In this document: positions 33,917 through 42,638 of the stretch, piece by piece
Layout of the letters: the number at the start of each line of letters is the position of its first letter
Numbering within the stretch: position 1 is the first letter of the stretch
NCBI GenBank assembly: GCA_025357915.1
Contig: JANYLH010000042.1
Coordinates: 1 to 42,767, forward strand
Reading direction: 5' to 3'
Length of the DNA stretch: 42,767 nucleotides
DNA from: Gammaproteobacteria bacterium
Lineage (GTDB): Bacteria > Pseudomonadota > Gammaproteobacteria > Steroidobacterales > Steroidobacteraceae
The notes under the pieces: generated by a model
What the model saw: the letters and a program-made list of their open reading frames with translations, nothing else
Told to the model about the DNA's origin: nothing
Database searches by the model: none
Made by a program: the position numbers and the translations under genes

Positions 33917-35973
33917 GCTTCGAGCAGTTGCGCTTGCGCGTCGCGCGGCGCCGTGCGTGCGGCCGCCTCGGGAGCGGCCCGGGCGTAGCTCCCGTCGCTC
34001 TGCAGCAGCCAGGCGTTGCTCGTATCCTTGAGGTAGCGCTCCAGGTCCTCGCGGATCCGCGCGCGCAGCTTCGCCAGCTGGATCGGGAAGGCCACTTCGA
34101 CGCGGCGGAAGAAATTACGCTCCATCCAGTCGGCGCTCGCCAGGTACAGCTGCGCGCGCCCGGCGTTCTCGAACCAGAACACACGCGAGTGCTCGAGGAA
34201 GCGGCCGACGATCGAGCGCACCTGGATATTCTCCGACACGCCCGGGAGCCCGGGCCGCAGCGCGCAGACGCCGCGCACGATCAGGTCGATGCGCACCCCG
34301 GCATTCGAAGCGCGATAGAGATTTTCAATGGTGGCCGGATCGACCAGGGCATTGAGCTTGGCGATGATGCGCGCACTCTTGCCGGCGCGCGCGTGGGTGA
34401 TCTCGCGCTCGATCAGCGCCTGCAATGATTCGTGCAGCTTGAAGGGCGACTGCAGCAGCCGGCGCAGGCGCGGGGTCTGCGTGAGGCTGGTGAGCTGCAG
34501 GAAGATCTCGTGGACGTCGGTGCCGATGGCCTCGTCGCAGGTGAACAGGCCGTAGTCGGTGTAGCTGCGCGCGGTGCCGGCGTGATAGTTGCCGGTGCCG
34601 AGGTGGCAATAGCGCCGCATCCCGTGCGCCTCGCGCCGCACGATCAGCAGCAGCTTGGCGTGGGTCTTGTAGCCCACCACGCCGTACATGACGTGCGCGC
34701 CCGCCTCCTGCAGGCGCGTCGACAGCTCGATGTTCGCCTCTTCATCGAAGCGCGCACGCAGCTCGATGACGACGGTGACGTCCTTGCCGGCCTGCGCCGC
34801 GGCCACCAGCGCGTCGACGATGTGCGAATGGTCACCGGTGCGATACAGCGTCTGCTTGATCGCCAGCACGGTCGGGTCGGCGGCCGCCTGGCGCAGCAGG
34901 TCCATCACCGGCGTGAAACTCTGGAACGGATGGTGCAGCAGCACGTCGCGCTGGCGGATGGCGTCGAACAGGTCGTGTACGCCGCTGAAGCCCTCGGGGA
35001 GCCCCGGCGTGAACACCGGGTACTTCAGGTCCGGCCGCGGCACCAGGTCGTAGATTGCCGAGAAGCGGTTGAGATTCACCGGACCCGGGACCGAATACCA
35101 GTCGAGCGGCTCGAGCGCGAAATGCTGCAGCAGGAAATCGACCATCTGCTGCGGGCAGTTGGCCCCGGTCTCAAGCCGCACCGCCGCGCCATAGCGGCGG
35201 TGCGCGAGCTCGCCCTCGAGCGCGCGGCGCAGGTCGTCGACCTCTTCGTCGTCGATGAACAGGTCGCTGTTGCGCGTCAGCCTGAACTGGTAGCAACCCT
35301 GTACTTCCATGCCCGTGAACAGCCGCGGCACGAACGCCTCGACGATGGTCGAGAGGGCCACGAGCCGTTGCCGGCCGCCGGCGGCCGGCAGCGCCACGAT
35401 GCGCGGGAGCGAACGCGGCGCCTGCACGATCGCCATGTCGCCGTCGCGCCCGAACGCATCCTTGCCGGAAAGCTTGACGATGAAGTTGAGGCTCTTGTTC
35501 TGGATGCGCGGAAAGGGCCGCGCCGGATCGAGCCCGAGCGGGCTCAGGACCGGCTCGACCTCGGAGATGAAATGCTGCTCGAGCCAGGCGTGTGTGTCCG
35601 CGTCCCATTCGGTACCGGCCAGCAGCTCGATGCCCTCGGCGTGCAGTTCGCCCAGCAGCACGTCGTTGAGCGCGCTGTACTGCTCGCGGATCAGGTGCAG
35701 CGCGCGCGCGTGAATGGCGGAGAGCTGTTCGGGAATGTTCAGCGTGTCGGGCGCGCTCTGCGTGGAGCCGAGTTCGAGCAGCTGCTTGAGCCCCGAGACG
35801 CGGATCTCGAAGAACTCGTCGAGGTTGGAGGAGCAGATGCACAGGAACCGGAGCCGTTCGAGCAGCGGCACCCGCCCGTCCTGGGCCTGCGCCAGCACGC
35901 GCGCGTTGAACTCCAGCGCCGCTAGTTCGCGGTTGATGAAGTGCTGCGGTGCACGGAGCGGTAGCTGATCCAA
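33886..35973 (-). CDS. ppk1: Polyphosphate kinase 1
   Basis: 695-residue enzyme that makes polyphosphate from ATP. The N-terminal domain begins 'FINRELAALEFNARVLAQAQ'. The autophosphorylated histidine is His457 in 'CHLGTGNYHAGTARSYTDYG'. 'AIKQTLYRTGDHSHIVDALV' and 'VVIELRARFDEEANIELSTR' precede it and the second catalytic region contains 'IVGRFLEHSRVFWFENAG'. The length is typical of PPK1. It is convergent with ppx (31-base overlap) and starts 92 bases beyond the M23 gene's stop, on the same strand. Confidence 0.96.
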   Translation of the reverse strand: MDQLPLRAPQHFINRELAALEFNARVLAQAQDGRVPLLERLRFLCICSSNLDEFFEIRVSGLKQLLELGSTQSAPDTLNIPEQLSAIHARALHLIREQYSALNDVLLGELHAEGIELLAGTEWDADTHAWLEQHFISEVEPVLSPLGLDPARPFPRIQNKSLNFIVKLSGKDAFGRDGDMAIVQAPRSLPRIVALPAAGGRQRLVALSTIVEAFVPRLFTGMEVQGCYQFRLTRNSDLFIDDEEVDDLRRALEGELAHRRYGAAVRLETGANCPQQMVDFLLQHFALEPLDWYSVPGPVNLNRFSAIYDLVPRPDLKYPVFTPGLPEGFSGVHDLFDAIRQRDVLLHHPFQSFTPVMDLLRQAAADPTVLAIKQTLYRTGDHSHIVDALVAAAQAGKDVTVVIELRARFDEEANIELSTRLQEAGAHVMYGVVGYKTHAKLLLIVRREAHGMRRYCHLGTGNYHAGTARSYTDYGLFTCDEAIGTDVHEIFLQLTSLTQTPRLRRLLQSPFKLHESLQALIEREITHARAGKSARIIAKLNALVDPATIENLYRASNAGVRIDLIVRGVCALRPGLPGVSENIQVRSIVGRFLEHSRVFWFENAGRAQLYLASADWMERNFFRRVEVAFPIQLAKLRARIREDLERYLKDTSNAWLLQSDGSYARAAPEAAARTAPRDAQAQLLEAYSAAARLPE

Positions 35974-36065
35974 GGCCGGACACCCGTCAGGGGTTGTGGG
36001 GGTCCATTGTAAGGGCTACCCCGGCCGGAACTGTGTTACAGCGCCAGGTAGCGCCCCCGGGGGGG

Positions 36066-37358
36066 TCAGCGGGCCGTCACCGCAGATCCCGCGGGCTGCA
36101 GCTCGAGCGCGGCCAGGAAGGGAGCAGTCTGGCGCCGGAAATCGTCCGCCAGGGCGGGCTCGAGGGGGGTCGCGTCGGGTAGCTTGACGTGCTGCGGGTC
36201 GAGGTAACGGCCGTTCAAGCGGTACTCGTAGTGCAGATGGGGCCCAGTGGCGAGCCCGGTCATGCCCACGTAGGCGACTGTCTGGCCCTGCTGGACACGG
36301 GCGCCGACCCGGGCCGCCGGGGCGAACCGCGACAGATGCCCGTAGACCGTGACGATGCCGCCGCCGTGGTCTATTTCGATGAGATTGCCGTAACCGCCGC
36401 GGACGCCACGAAAGCGGATACGCCCATCGCCTGCTGCCCGCACCGGTGTGCCGGTGGGCGCCGCGTAATCGACGCCCTGGTGTGCGCGTACCAGGTCGAG
36501 GATCGGGTGGTAGCGCGCGTGGCTGAAGCGCGAACTGACGCGGCGGAATTCCAGCGGCGCGCGCAGGAACGCCTTCTGCATGCTGCGCCCGTCGGGGCTG
36601 TAGTAACGCGCGCTCCCGTCCGGCGCACGGTAGCGCAGCGCGCGTACTACGCGCCCCTGGTTGGTGAAGCGGGCCGCGAGGATCGGGCCGTCCTGCAGGT
36701 ACTCGCCCCGCTGGTAGAGACGCTGGTAGCTCACGGTGAATTCGTCGCCGGGATGCAGGCCCTGCGCGAAATCGATGTCCCAGCCGAAGATCTGCGCCAG
36801 CTGCAGCACGGTCTGCTCCTGCATCCCGGCGCCCTGCGCGGCGTCGAACAGCGAGGAATCGACGACGCCATGCGCGACGATGACGCGGGCCTCGATGGGC
36901 CGCGCGCTGACGTCGGCCCGAAAGCCGTCCGCCTCGCGGGTGACCCTGAGCTGCTCGGTGAGCGAGAGATTGCGCTCGAGCGTGACCAGTGCGCCGTCGC
37001 GATGGGTCAGGCGCAGCGATTCGCCCGGGACCAGCCGATCGATCAGGGCGCGCGCACCAGCGATTGCACGCAGGTTGGCCAGATCGGCGAGGCTCAGTTC
37101 CAGTTTGCGGAAGATCGCATCCAGCGTGTCGTTGCGCCGGACGATGACTTCGATGGTGTCGAGGCCGGCAGCCATCGAGGCCGTCTGGGCGACAAGCGTC
37201 GTGGGCACGGGACGCGGCTGGGGCACGGCCGCCGGGACCTGCAGCTGCGGGTGATGGTCGTTGGCGACCAGCACCAGGCCGAGCAGGGTGTAGCTCAAGA
37301 TGGCAGGTCGCAGCAGGGCCATCGGCGCACCGTAGCCGAGCCTCGGGCACCAGGTCAA
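36066..37358 (-). CDS. M23 family metallopeptidase with LysM-like/OapA N-terminal region (MepM-like)
   Basis: 430 residues. An N-terminal signal anchor (about 14-32) is followed by an OapA/LysM-like domain ('EVIVRRNDTLDAIFRKLELS'), a beta-rich middle domain ('DLRQLAQIFGWDIDFAQ'-type region near 'PGDEFTVSYQRLYQRGEYLQ') and a C-terminal M23 peptidase. Zinc ligands are His293 and Asp297 ('HQGVDYA') and His376, with His374 beside it ('GPHLHYEY'). Such enzymes cut peptidoglycan cross-bridges. The start may be ATG 37322 (MALLRPAIL), which gives a cleaner signal sequence, or ATG 37358. It lies back to back with tyrS, as in Pseudomonas. A functional link with the bactofilin upstream is plausible. Confidence 0.9.
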   Translation of the reverse strand: MTWCPRLGYGAPMALLRPAILSYTLLGLVLVANDHHPQLQVPAAVPQPRPVPTTLVAQTASMAAGLDTIEVIVRRNDTLDAIFRKLELSLADLANLRAIAGARALIDRLVPGESLRLTHRDGALVTLERNLSLTEQLRVTREADGFRADVSARPIEARVIVAHGVVDSSLFDAAQGAGMQEQTVLQLAQIFGWDIDFAQGLHPGDEFTVSYQRLYQRGEYLQDGPILAARFTNQGRVVRALRYRAPDGSARYYSPDGRSMQKAFLRAPLEFRRVSSRFSHARYHPILDLVRAHQGVDYAAPTGTPVRAAGDGRIRFRGVRGGYGNLIEIDHGGGIVTVYGHLSRFAPAARVGARVQQGQTVAYVGMTGLATGPHLHYEYRLNGRYLDPQHVKLPDATPLEPALADDFRRQTAPFLAALELQPAGSAVTAR

Positions 37359-37394
37359 CGTCCCGGCCGCGTCATCCTGCTAAAGTTGTGATCT

Positions 37395-38636
37395 ATGGCA
37401 ACCATCACCCATTCCGTGGCCGAACAGATGGCGGAGCTGCAGCGCGGCGCCGCCGAAGTATTGACCATTCCTGACCTGGAGAAGAAGCTCCGCCGCGGCG
37501 TGCCGCTGCGCATCAAGGCCGGGTTCGACCCCACCGCGCCCGACCTGCACCTCGGGCACACGGTGCTGATCAACAAGTTGCGCCAGTTCCAGCAGTTCGG
37601 TCACGAGGTCACCTTCCTGATCGGCGACTTCACCGGCATGATCGGCGATCCGACCGGACGCAACGCCACGCGTCCGCGGCTCACGCCCGAAGAGATCAAG
37701 AGCAACGCGCGCACCTACCAGCAGCAGATCTACAAGATCCTCGATCCGGCCACCACCCGCATCGATTTCAATTCGCGCTGGTTCGGTCCCATGAACGCGG
37801 CCGGGCTCATCGAGATCGCCGCGCGCCACACGGTGGCGCGCATGCTCGAGCGCGACGACTTCAGCAAGCGCTTCAGGGCCAACCAGCCGATCGCGCTGCA
37901 CGAGTTCCTGTACCCGCTGGTGCAGGGCTATGACTCGGTGGCCCTTCGTGCTGATGTTGAGCTGGGCGGTACCGACCAGAAATTCAACCTGCTGGTCGGC
38001 CGCCAGTTGCAGGAGCAATACGGCCAGGAGCCGCAGGTGGTGCTGACCATGCCGCTGCTCGAAGGGCTCGACGGCGTCAACAAGATGTCGAAGTCGCTCG
38101 GCAATTTCATCGCCATCACCGATGCGCCGGACGACATGTTCGGCAAGCTGATGAGCATTTCCGACGATCTGATGTGGCGCTACTTCGAGCTGCTCTCCTT
38201 CCGCCCGCTGGCATCGATCGCGGCCCTTAAGAGCGAGATCACAACGGGCCGGAATCCGCGCGACGTGAAGTTCGAGCTGGCGCAGGAGATCGTTACCCGC
38301 TTCCACGATGCGGCGGCGGCTGGGCGTGCGCAGGCCGAGTTCGTAGCGCGTTTCCGCCAGGGGGCGCTGCCCGAGAAGATTGATACCGTAACGGTGCCGA
38401 CCGACGGCAAGCCGCTGCGCCTGGGCAATGTGCTCAAGGCCGCGGGTCTTGCGGCGAGCGCCTCGGAAGCCAACCGGCTGATCGACCAGGGTGCCGTGCG
38501 GCTGGGGCAAGACGCCGCCACGCTGGAAAAGGTGTCGACGCGCGACACGTCGCTGGCAACGCCGGGCAGCTACCTGCTGCAGGTGGGCAAACTGCGGTTC
38601 CTGCGGGTAAACCTGCAACCGGCGGAGCAGCGCTAG
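37395..38636 (+). CDS. tyrS: Tyrosyl-tRNA synthetase (TyrZ-like type)
   Basis: 413-residue class I synthetase. The ATP-binding HLGHT motif is at about 52-56 ('[20 protein letters not shown]') and KMSKS at about 230-234 ('[10 protein letters not shown]'). '[16 protein letters not shown]' binds tyrosine. A C-terminal S4 RNA-binding domain (about 335-405) contains '[20 protein letters not shown]'. HLGH/KMSKS rather than the KFGKT loop places it with the TyrZ-type branch found in Pseudomonas beside the M23 gene. No T-box or leader structure was seen. Confidence 0.95.
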   Translation: MATITHSVAEQMAELQRGAAEVLTIPDLEKKLRRGVPLRIKAGFDPTAPDLHLGHTVLINKLRQFQQFGHEVTFLIGDFTGMIGDPTGRNATRPRLTPEEIKSNARTYQQQIYKILDPATTRIDFNSRWFGPMNAAGLIEIAARHTVARMLERDDFSKRFRANQPIALHEFLYPLVQGYDSVALRADVELGGTDQKFNLLVGRQLQEQYGQEPQVVLTMPLLEGLDGVNKMSKSLGNFIAITDAPDDMFGKLMSISDDLMWRYFELLSFRPLASIAALKSEITTGRNPRDVKFELAQEIVTRFHDAAAAGRAQAEFVARFRQGALPEKIDTVTVPTDGKPLRLGNVLKAAGLAASASEANRLIDQGAVRLGQDAATLEKVSTRDTSLATPGSYLLQVGKLRFLRVNLQPAEQR

Positions 38637-38656
38637 AGGGCTGCGCTGCTCCGCCG
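38620..38656. terminator. Strong hairpin between convergent tyrS and the secreted protein gene
   Basis: A perfect 14-base stem CGGCGGAGCAGCGC (38620-38633) and GCGCTGCTCCGCCG (38643-38656) has a nine-base loop that includes the tyrS TAG. No U-run follows on either strand. It lies just before the convergent gene's stop (38674) and probably ends or protects both transcripts. Confidence 0.6.
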
Positions 38657-38673
38657 CGTCGTGCCTGCGCGGG

Positions 38674-39909
38674 TTACTTGACCGCGCAATACCTGCGCGT
38701 GCACTGCTTCGCGCACGCGGCTGCGTCCGTCAGTGTCACGACCAGGTTACCATCCGCATCACGCGGATCGGTGGCACCGACGTGCTTCCCCGCTGCCTTG
38801 AGGATCGCAAAGATATCGTAGGCGTCGATGTCATTGTCGGCGTCGACATAGCAGCGCCGCACGGGCGGGGGCTCGCAAACGTCGCCAACGCCGTTGCCGT
38901 TGCTGTCCTTCTGATCAGGGTTTGCTACCAGCGGGCAGTTGTCGCAGGCGTCGCCCACTTTGTCACCGTCCGCATCGGCCTGGCCCGGATTGGCCACAGC
39001 GGGGCAGTTGTCAATCGAGTCGGGCACGCCATCGTGATCGGTGTCGACGACGGTCGCCCCGCACTCCGTTGCCGACAGTTTTCCACCACAGAAATGGAAG
39101 AAATAGTCATTGCTGGCCAGCAGGGGGCTGGCAAGTGAGGTGGTGTTGCTGCCAAGCACGAACCCGGGAATGCCCGGTGGTACGGCATAGCTGTCGGTGT
39201 CGTTCATGCCATAGCGAATGCGCAGGTCAAAGTCGCCGTCAGCCGAACTCGGGTGCGCGTACAGCACGACCTGCGTGTAGATGAATACCGCCGGATTAGT
39301 GCCGGTCAGGAAGGTGGAGGCCCAAGACATGTGGAAAGCCTTGACCGCATCGGCGGGGGAGTACACGCCTGCCGAATCAGCAACGGGGTCGGCCTCGCCA
39401 CGGCCGTAGAGGGTGGCTTCGTTATGCGACCCGTCAAACACCAGATTGGCGGCATCAAGGACATACTGCCCCGATTGCATGTCGGCGTAGAACGGCGCTA
39501 TCACCGGCAGTCCTATACCGGCAAGCGTGGTCGAGGGCGCCGGAGTAGCAGGCAGCGCCGCATCGAAGGAGGCAATGCCGTTCTCGTTGGCGAACAGCGT
39601 GTGCCTGTTGCCGGTGCCGAAATTGACGTTGAAGCCCAGTTCAATTTCTTTCGAGCCATCGAGTGTCAGGTCCAGAAAGCAGGACTGTGGCAACACCGAG
39701 AGGCTGTTGCTGCAGGCGGCCGTGCCGTCGGCAAGCTGGTTCCCAGCCGTCAGGAAACCCATGTTCTGGCCGCTGCTGAAGTAGCTGTCACCGAAATCAA
39801 TGGCGATCTTGCGCGCCTCACTGGGTGCCGACCACAGCGCAGCCAGGGCGACTGCAGCGCAAAGAGCGATCGCACGCACTGATCGGCGCGGGTATAACGT
39901 AAGGCCCAT
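38674..39909 (-). CDS. Secreted protein with nidogen-like, thrombospondin type-3 and dockerin-like regions
   Basis: 411 residues. Signal peptide about 1-32 (cleavage near 'APSEA'). The middle (about 95-270) resembles a nidogen-like extracellular domain ('[17 protein letters not shown]', '[15 protein letters not shown]', '[20 protein letters not shown]', '[13 protein letters not shown]'). Residues 288-347 are thrombospondin type-3 calcium-binding repeats ('[20 protein letters not shown]', '[14 protein letters not shown]'). Residues 352-405 contain dockerin-like acidic loops ('[20 protein letters not shown]', '[13 protein letters not shown]'). Multiple cysteines suit an oxidising compartment. 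No PEP-CTERM or LPXTG signal was seen. Export, possibly by type II secretion, and calcium-dependent adhesion are inference. GAGGGAG precedes the ATG by six bases. Confidence 0.8.
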   Translation of the reverse strand: MGLTLYPRRSVRAIALCAAVALAALWSAPSEARKIAIDFGDSYFSSGQNMGFLTAGNQLADGTAACSNSLSVLPQSCFLDLTLDGSKEIELGFNVNFGTGNRHTLFANENGIASFDAALPATPAPSTTLAGIGLPVIAPFYADMQSGQYVLDAANLVFDGSHNEATLYGRGEADPVADSAGVYSPADAVKAFHMSWASTFLTGTNPAVFIYTQVVLYAHPSSADGDFDLRIRYGMNDTDSYAVPPGIPGFVLGSNTTSLASPLLASNDYFFHFCGGKLSATECGATVVDTDHDGVPDSIDNCPAVANPGQADADGDKVGDACDNCPLVANPDQKDSNGNGVGDVCEPPPVRRCYVDADNDIDAYDIFAILKAAGKHVGATDPRDADGNLVVTLTDAAACAKQCTRRYCAVK

Positions 39910-40034
39910 GACTGCTCCCTCTATCTGTGTTTGTCTATGTTGTTCCGCGAGCCGGTATTTATACGCTCGAATTTGAGATAATGTAAAGAAGGGCGCGATG
40001 ACTCCGCACGCGTTGCTTCAGGGTTCGCTGCATT

Positions 40035-42095
40035 ATGTCTGACCGGAACTACGCGGCGTTCATCAGCTACAGTCATACCGATCGCCGCTGGGCGCGCTGG
40101 CTGCACCGCGCCATCGAAACCTATCAGTTACCCGAAGCGCTGGGCCGCGAGCGCGAGGCGCACACGCCCGCGAGCAGTTCTCTGACGCCGGTGTTTCTGG
40201 ATCGTGAGGAGCTGTCTTCAGGATCGAACCTGGCCGATGCAGTGCGCACAGCCTTGGTGCATTCCCGGACGCTGATTGTCGTTTGTTCGCCGGCCGCCGC
40301 CGCATCGCGCTGGGTGGATCAGGAAATACGTGAGTTCAAGCTGTTGCGTCGGGGCGATCGGATCCTGTGCCTGATCGTCGCCGGCGAGCCCGACGCGATC
40401 ATCCGGAATTTTCCGGCAGCGCTGGAATGCTTTCCGCCCTCACTGCGTTTCGAAATCAGCAATGGCGAGCTGACTGACCGGCCTGCCGCGGAGCCGTTGG
40501 CGGCGGATGTGCGCGCCGGCGCCGACGCGCGCGGCGACGCCAAGCTGAAGATCATCGCTGGTATGCTCGGCGTACCACTGGACGAGCTGCGCCAGCGCGA
40601 CCACGTGCGCCGACAGCGCCGGCTGGCGCTGATCGGCACCGTCGCCAGTGTCGGCTGTGTGTTGCTGGCGGCGCTCGCGGCCTATGCCTGGGTGGCGCGC
40701 AACGAGGCTGTGAGTCAGCGACGACTGGCCGAGCAGAAGTCACTGACCGCCGAGCGCACCACGGGTTTTCTGGTCTCGCTCTTCAAGGTGTCCGATCCGG
40801 GCGAGGCGCGCGGCAACTCCATCACCGCCCGCGAGATACTTGATCGCGGCGCCACGCAAATCGATGCCTCGCTGCGCGACGAACCGCGGGTGCGTGCCGA
40901 GCTGCTGGAGATGCTCGGCAAGGTCTACACGGGTCTGGGCCTGTATACGCCGGCCGCGAGGCTGCTTGGGCAGGCGCGCGCGATTCCCGATCAGTCGCCG
41001 GTGGCGCAGGTCGGGCAGACCATCTCCTTCGGTGAGCTGGAGTTCCAGCGAGGGAACGATCAGCGTGCCGACCAGTTGCTGGGCGAGGCGGAGCACCAGC
41101 TGGCCGTGGTTCCCGATGCGGGTATGTCCAGCCGTGCGCGCCTGTGGCTGGCTCGCGGCCAGGTGGCGGCGAAACTCGAGCACGATGCGGACGCTGAAAG
41201 ATACCTGCGCCAGGCGTTGCAGTCGGCGCAGTGGGCGGCCGACGCCGAGCTCAAGGCGCGAGCGCTGGCGGGTCTGGGCATGACGGCCTTCTACGCCGGC
41301 GACATGAATGCCGCGCAGCGCTGGTATGACCAGGCACTGGCCGAGCGCATCAGGATTTCCGGCGAGTTTCATCCGGAGACATCCGAATCGCTCAATGCGC
41401 TGGGATCGATCGCCTATATGCGCGGCGATCGGCGCGCGGCTGAACACTACTTCCTGCGCTCGCTGGTGGTCGACCGCAAGGTGCTCGGACCGACGCACAC
41501 CAGTGTTGCTGTAACGATGAACAACGTCGGTCGCTTGCGGCTGGAACGGCGCGACTTCCCGGGCGCCCGCGACATCCTCGACGCCGCGCTGGCACTGTTC
41601 CGGGCAAACCGCACCGAAGTGCATGATGAGACGATCTTTACCCTTAGCAACCTGGGACTGGCTGAGCTTGGACTGGGGCGCAGCCGGGAGGCCGAGGCGC
41701 TGATGTCCCAGGCGCTGCAAGCCGCCGTGGCCGACAAGCAGCGCCTGCACGGTCCGATCCTGGGCGATTTGGCGGATCTGGATTGCCGACGCGGCCGCTA
41801 TCGCCTCGCGCTCGCGCGGCTGGATGAAGCGCGACCCATCGTCGCGACGCGCTATGCGGATGACCCGTGGCGGGCAGCGCAGATCGACAACGTGCGTGCT
41901 GGGTGTCTGACCGAGCTCAAACAGTACGCCGAGGCGGCTACGCTAATGGTCGCGAGCCTGCCTGTCATCCTGAAGAAGTGGCCGCCAAATACGCTTTTTG
42001 GGCACGATGCGCTTGAGCGCGCCGTGCGCTTGTACACCCGCACCGGCGATGCGGCCAGGGCCGCTGCGTATCGCGCACAACTGCAGGAAAAATAG
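40035..42095 (+). CDS. TIR domain-transmembrane-TPR protein
   Basis: 686 residues. An N-terminal bacterial TIR domain (about 4-150) begins 'YAAFISYSHTDRRWARWL' and has 'PVFLDREELSSGSNLADAVR' and 'CSPAAAASRWVDQEIREF'. Glu97 sits where TIR NADases have the catalytic glutamate. A basic patch (HVRRQRR) precedes one membrane helix (about 197-221), predicting TIR in the cytoplasm and the C-terminal part outside. From about 240, 'FLVSLFKVSDPGEARGNSIT' and 'AREILDRGATQIDASLRDEP' lead into TPR repeats to the end ('ARALAGLGMTAFYAGDMNAA', 'LNALGSIAYMRGDRRAAEHY'). From memory, this FLV..LF.VSDPGEARG segment also follows the membrane helix in Ser/Thr kinase-TPR proteins. Function unknown; signalling or defence is possible. 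ATG 40035 has no strong ribosome site. Confidence 0.8.
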   Translation: MSDRNYAAFISYSHTDRRWARWLHRAIETYQLPEALGREREAHTPASSSLTPVFLDREELSSGSNLADAVRTALVHSRTLIVVCSPAAAASRWVDQEIREFKLLRRGDRILCLIVAGEPDAIIRNFPAALECFPPSLRFEISNGELTDRPAAEPLAADVRAGADARGDAKLKIIAGMLGVPLDELRQRDHVRRQRRLALIGTVASVGCVLLAALAAYAWVARNEAVSQRRLAEQKSLTAERTTGFLVSLFKVSDPGEARGNSITAREILDRGATQIDASLRDEPRVRAELLEMLGKVYTGLGLYTPAARLLGQARAIPDQSPVAQVGQTISFGELEFQRGNDQRADQLLGEAEHQLAVVPDAGMSSRARLWLARGQVAAKLEHDADAERYLRQALQSAQWAADAELKARALAGLGMTAFYAGDMNAAQRWYDQALAERIRISGEFHPETSESLNALGSIAYMRGDRRAAEHYFLRSLVVDRKVLGPTHTSVAVTMNNVGRLRLERRDFPGARDILDAALALFRANRTEVHDETIFTLSNLGLAELGLGRSREAEALMSQALQAAVADKQRLHGPILGDLADLDCRRGRYRLALARLDEARPIVATRYADDPWRAAQIDNVRAGCLTELKQYAEAATLMVASLPVILKKWPPNTLFGHDALERAVRLYTRTGDAARAAAYRAQLQEK

Positions 42096-42350
42096 TCCTG
42101 CATGGACTCGCCGTCGCATGGATGAAGACGCTCCGCCGGGCTCCGCCGACGCGTACCGCTGTTGAAAAAATCGGAAATCTGCGCTGTTTGGGCCACGCCA
42201 GCATGGCGGAACACGCCAAAAGATTTTGGCGCACCGCGACAAACGCCACGGCGGCTTGTGCTGGCAGGGTTTCGGTGCGTCGCGGCACCGCCAGGAAAAA
42301 TAGTTAAATCAGAGAGTTAGGTGGCGCCCGTGGTCATTTGTTGCGAATCG
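42096..42350. other. Intergenic region upstream of the rRNA operon
   Basis: No gene is supported here. A six-base hairpin CGGTGC/GCACCG (42273-42290) lacks a U-run. An AT-rich patch (about 42294-42320, 'aaaaatagttaaatcagaga') lies 30-55 bases upstream of the P1 -35 and could act as an UP element or Fis region. A short open frame at 42122-42307 has no coding character. Confidence 0.5.
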
Positions 42351-42378
42351 TTGACAGGCGCCAATCCAGCCCTATAAT
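42351..42378 (+). promoter_or_regulatory. rRNA promoter P1
   Basis: TTGACA (42351-42356), a 16-base spacer and TATAAT (42373-42378) form a near-consensus sigma-70 promoter. The GC-rich discriminator GCGCGCC follows, as in stringently controlled rRNA promoters. Confidence 0.9.
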
Positions 42379-42440
42379 GCGCGCCCTCGGCAGGACACGT
42401 CCCGCGGATCACGCGGTGGCGTACCAGCGCATGTACTTAT

Positions 42441-42468
42441 TTGACGAGGAGAGCCGCAGGGCTATACT
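42441..42468 (+). promoter_or_regulatory. Probable rRNA promoter P2
   Basis: TTGACG (42441-42446), a 16-base spacer and TATACT (42463-42468) lie exactly 90 bases downstream of P1 and inside its leader. The arrangement matches tandem P1/P2 promoters of enterobacterial rRNA operons. Confidence 0.65.
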
Positions 42469-42480
42469 CCTCGGCCCTTT

Positions 42481-42513
42481 CTTCGGCCCTAGAGACCGAA
42501 GTGCTGTTTAACA
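42481..42513 (+). promoter_or_regulatory. rRNA leader boxB-like hairpin and boxA
   Basis: CTTCGG (42481-42486) pairs with CCGAAG (42496-42501) as a boxB-like hairpin. TGCTGTTTAACA (42502-42513) follows at once and differs by one base from the boxA antitermination consensus TGCTCTTTAACA. Together they indicate Nus-factor antitermination of the rRNA operon. Confidence 0.75.
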
Positions 42514-42638
42514 ATTTGGCAGGTAATTTGTGTGGGGACTCGCGTCGATTGTGTTCTTTTGAATGCAAGATGACCGAGTGACCAAGAGTCCAGCGATGGG
42601 CCTTTGATTCACTCTTTTTGTTGAAAGCTCAAAGCTAT

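Noticed and set aside
34432..35925. 497-codon plus-strand open frame antisense to ppk1
   Set aside because: No domain or signal, and its composition is that of a reverse-strand shadow. ppk1 on the other strand is fully conserved.
36189..37391. 400-codon plus-strand frame opposite the M23 gene, and a second minus frame (36016-37350)
   Set aside because: Both lack domains. The M23 frame carries zinc ligands and a signal anchor and so is the real gene.
42122..42307. Short open frame upstream of the rRNA promoter
   Set aside because: No ribosome site, no conservation that I recognise and no coding bias.
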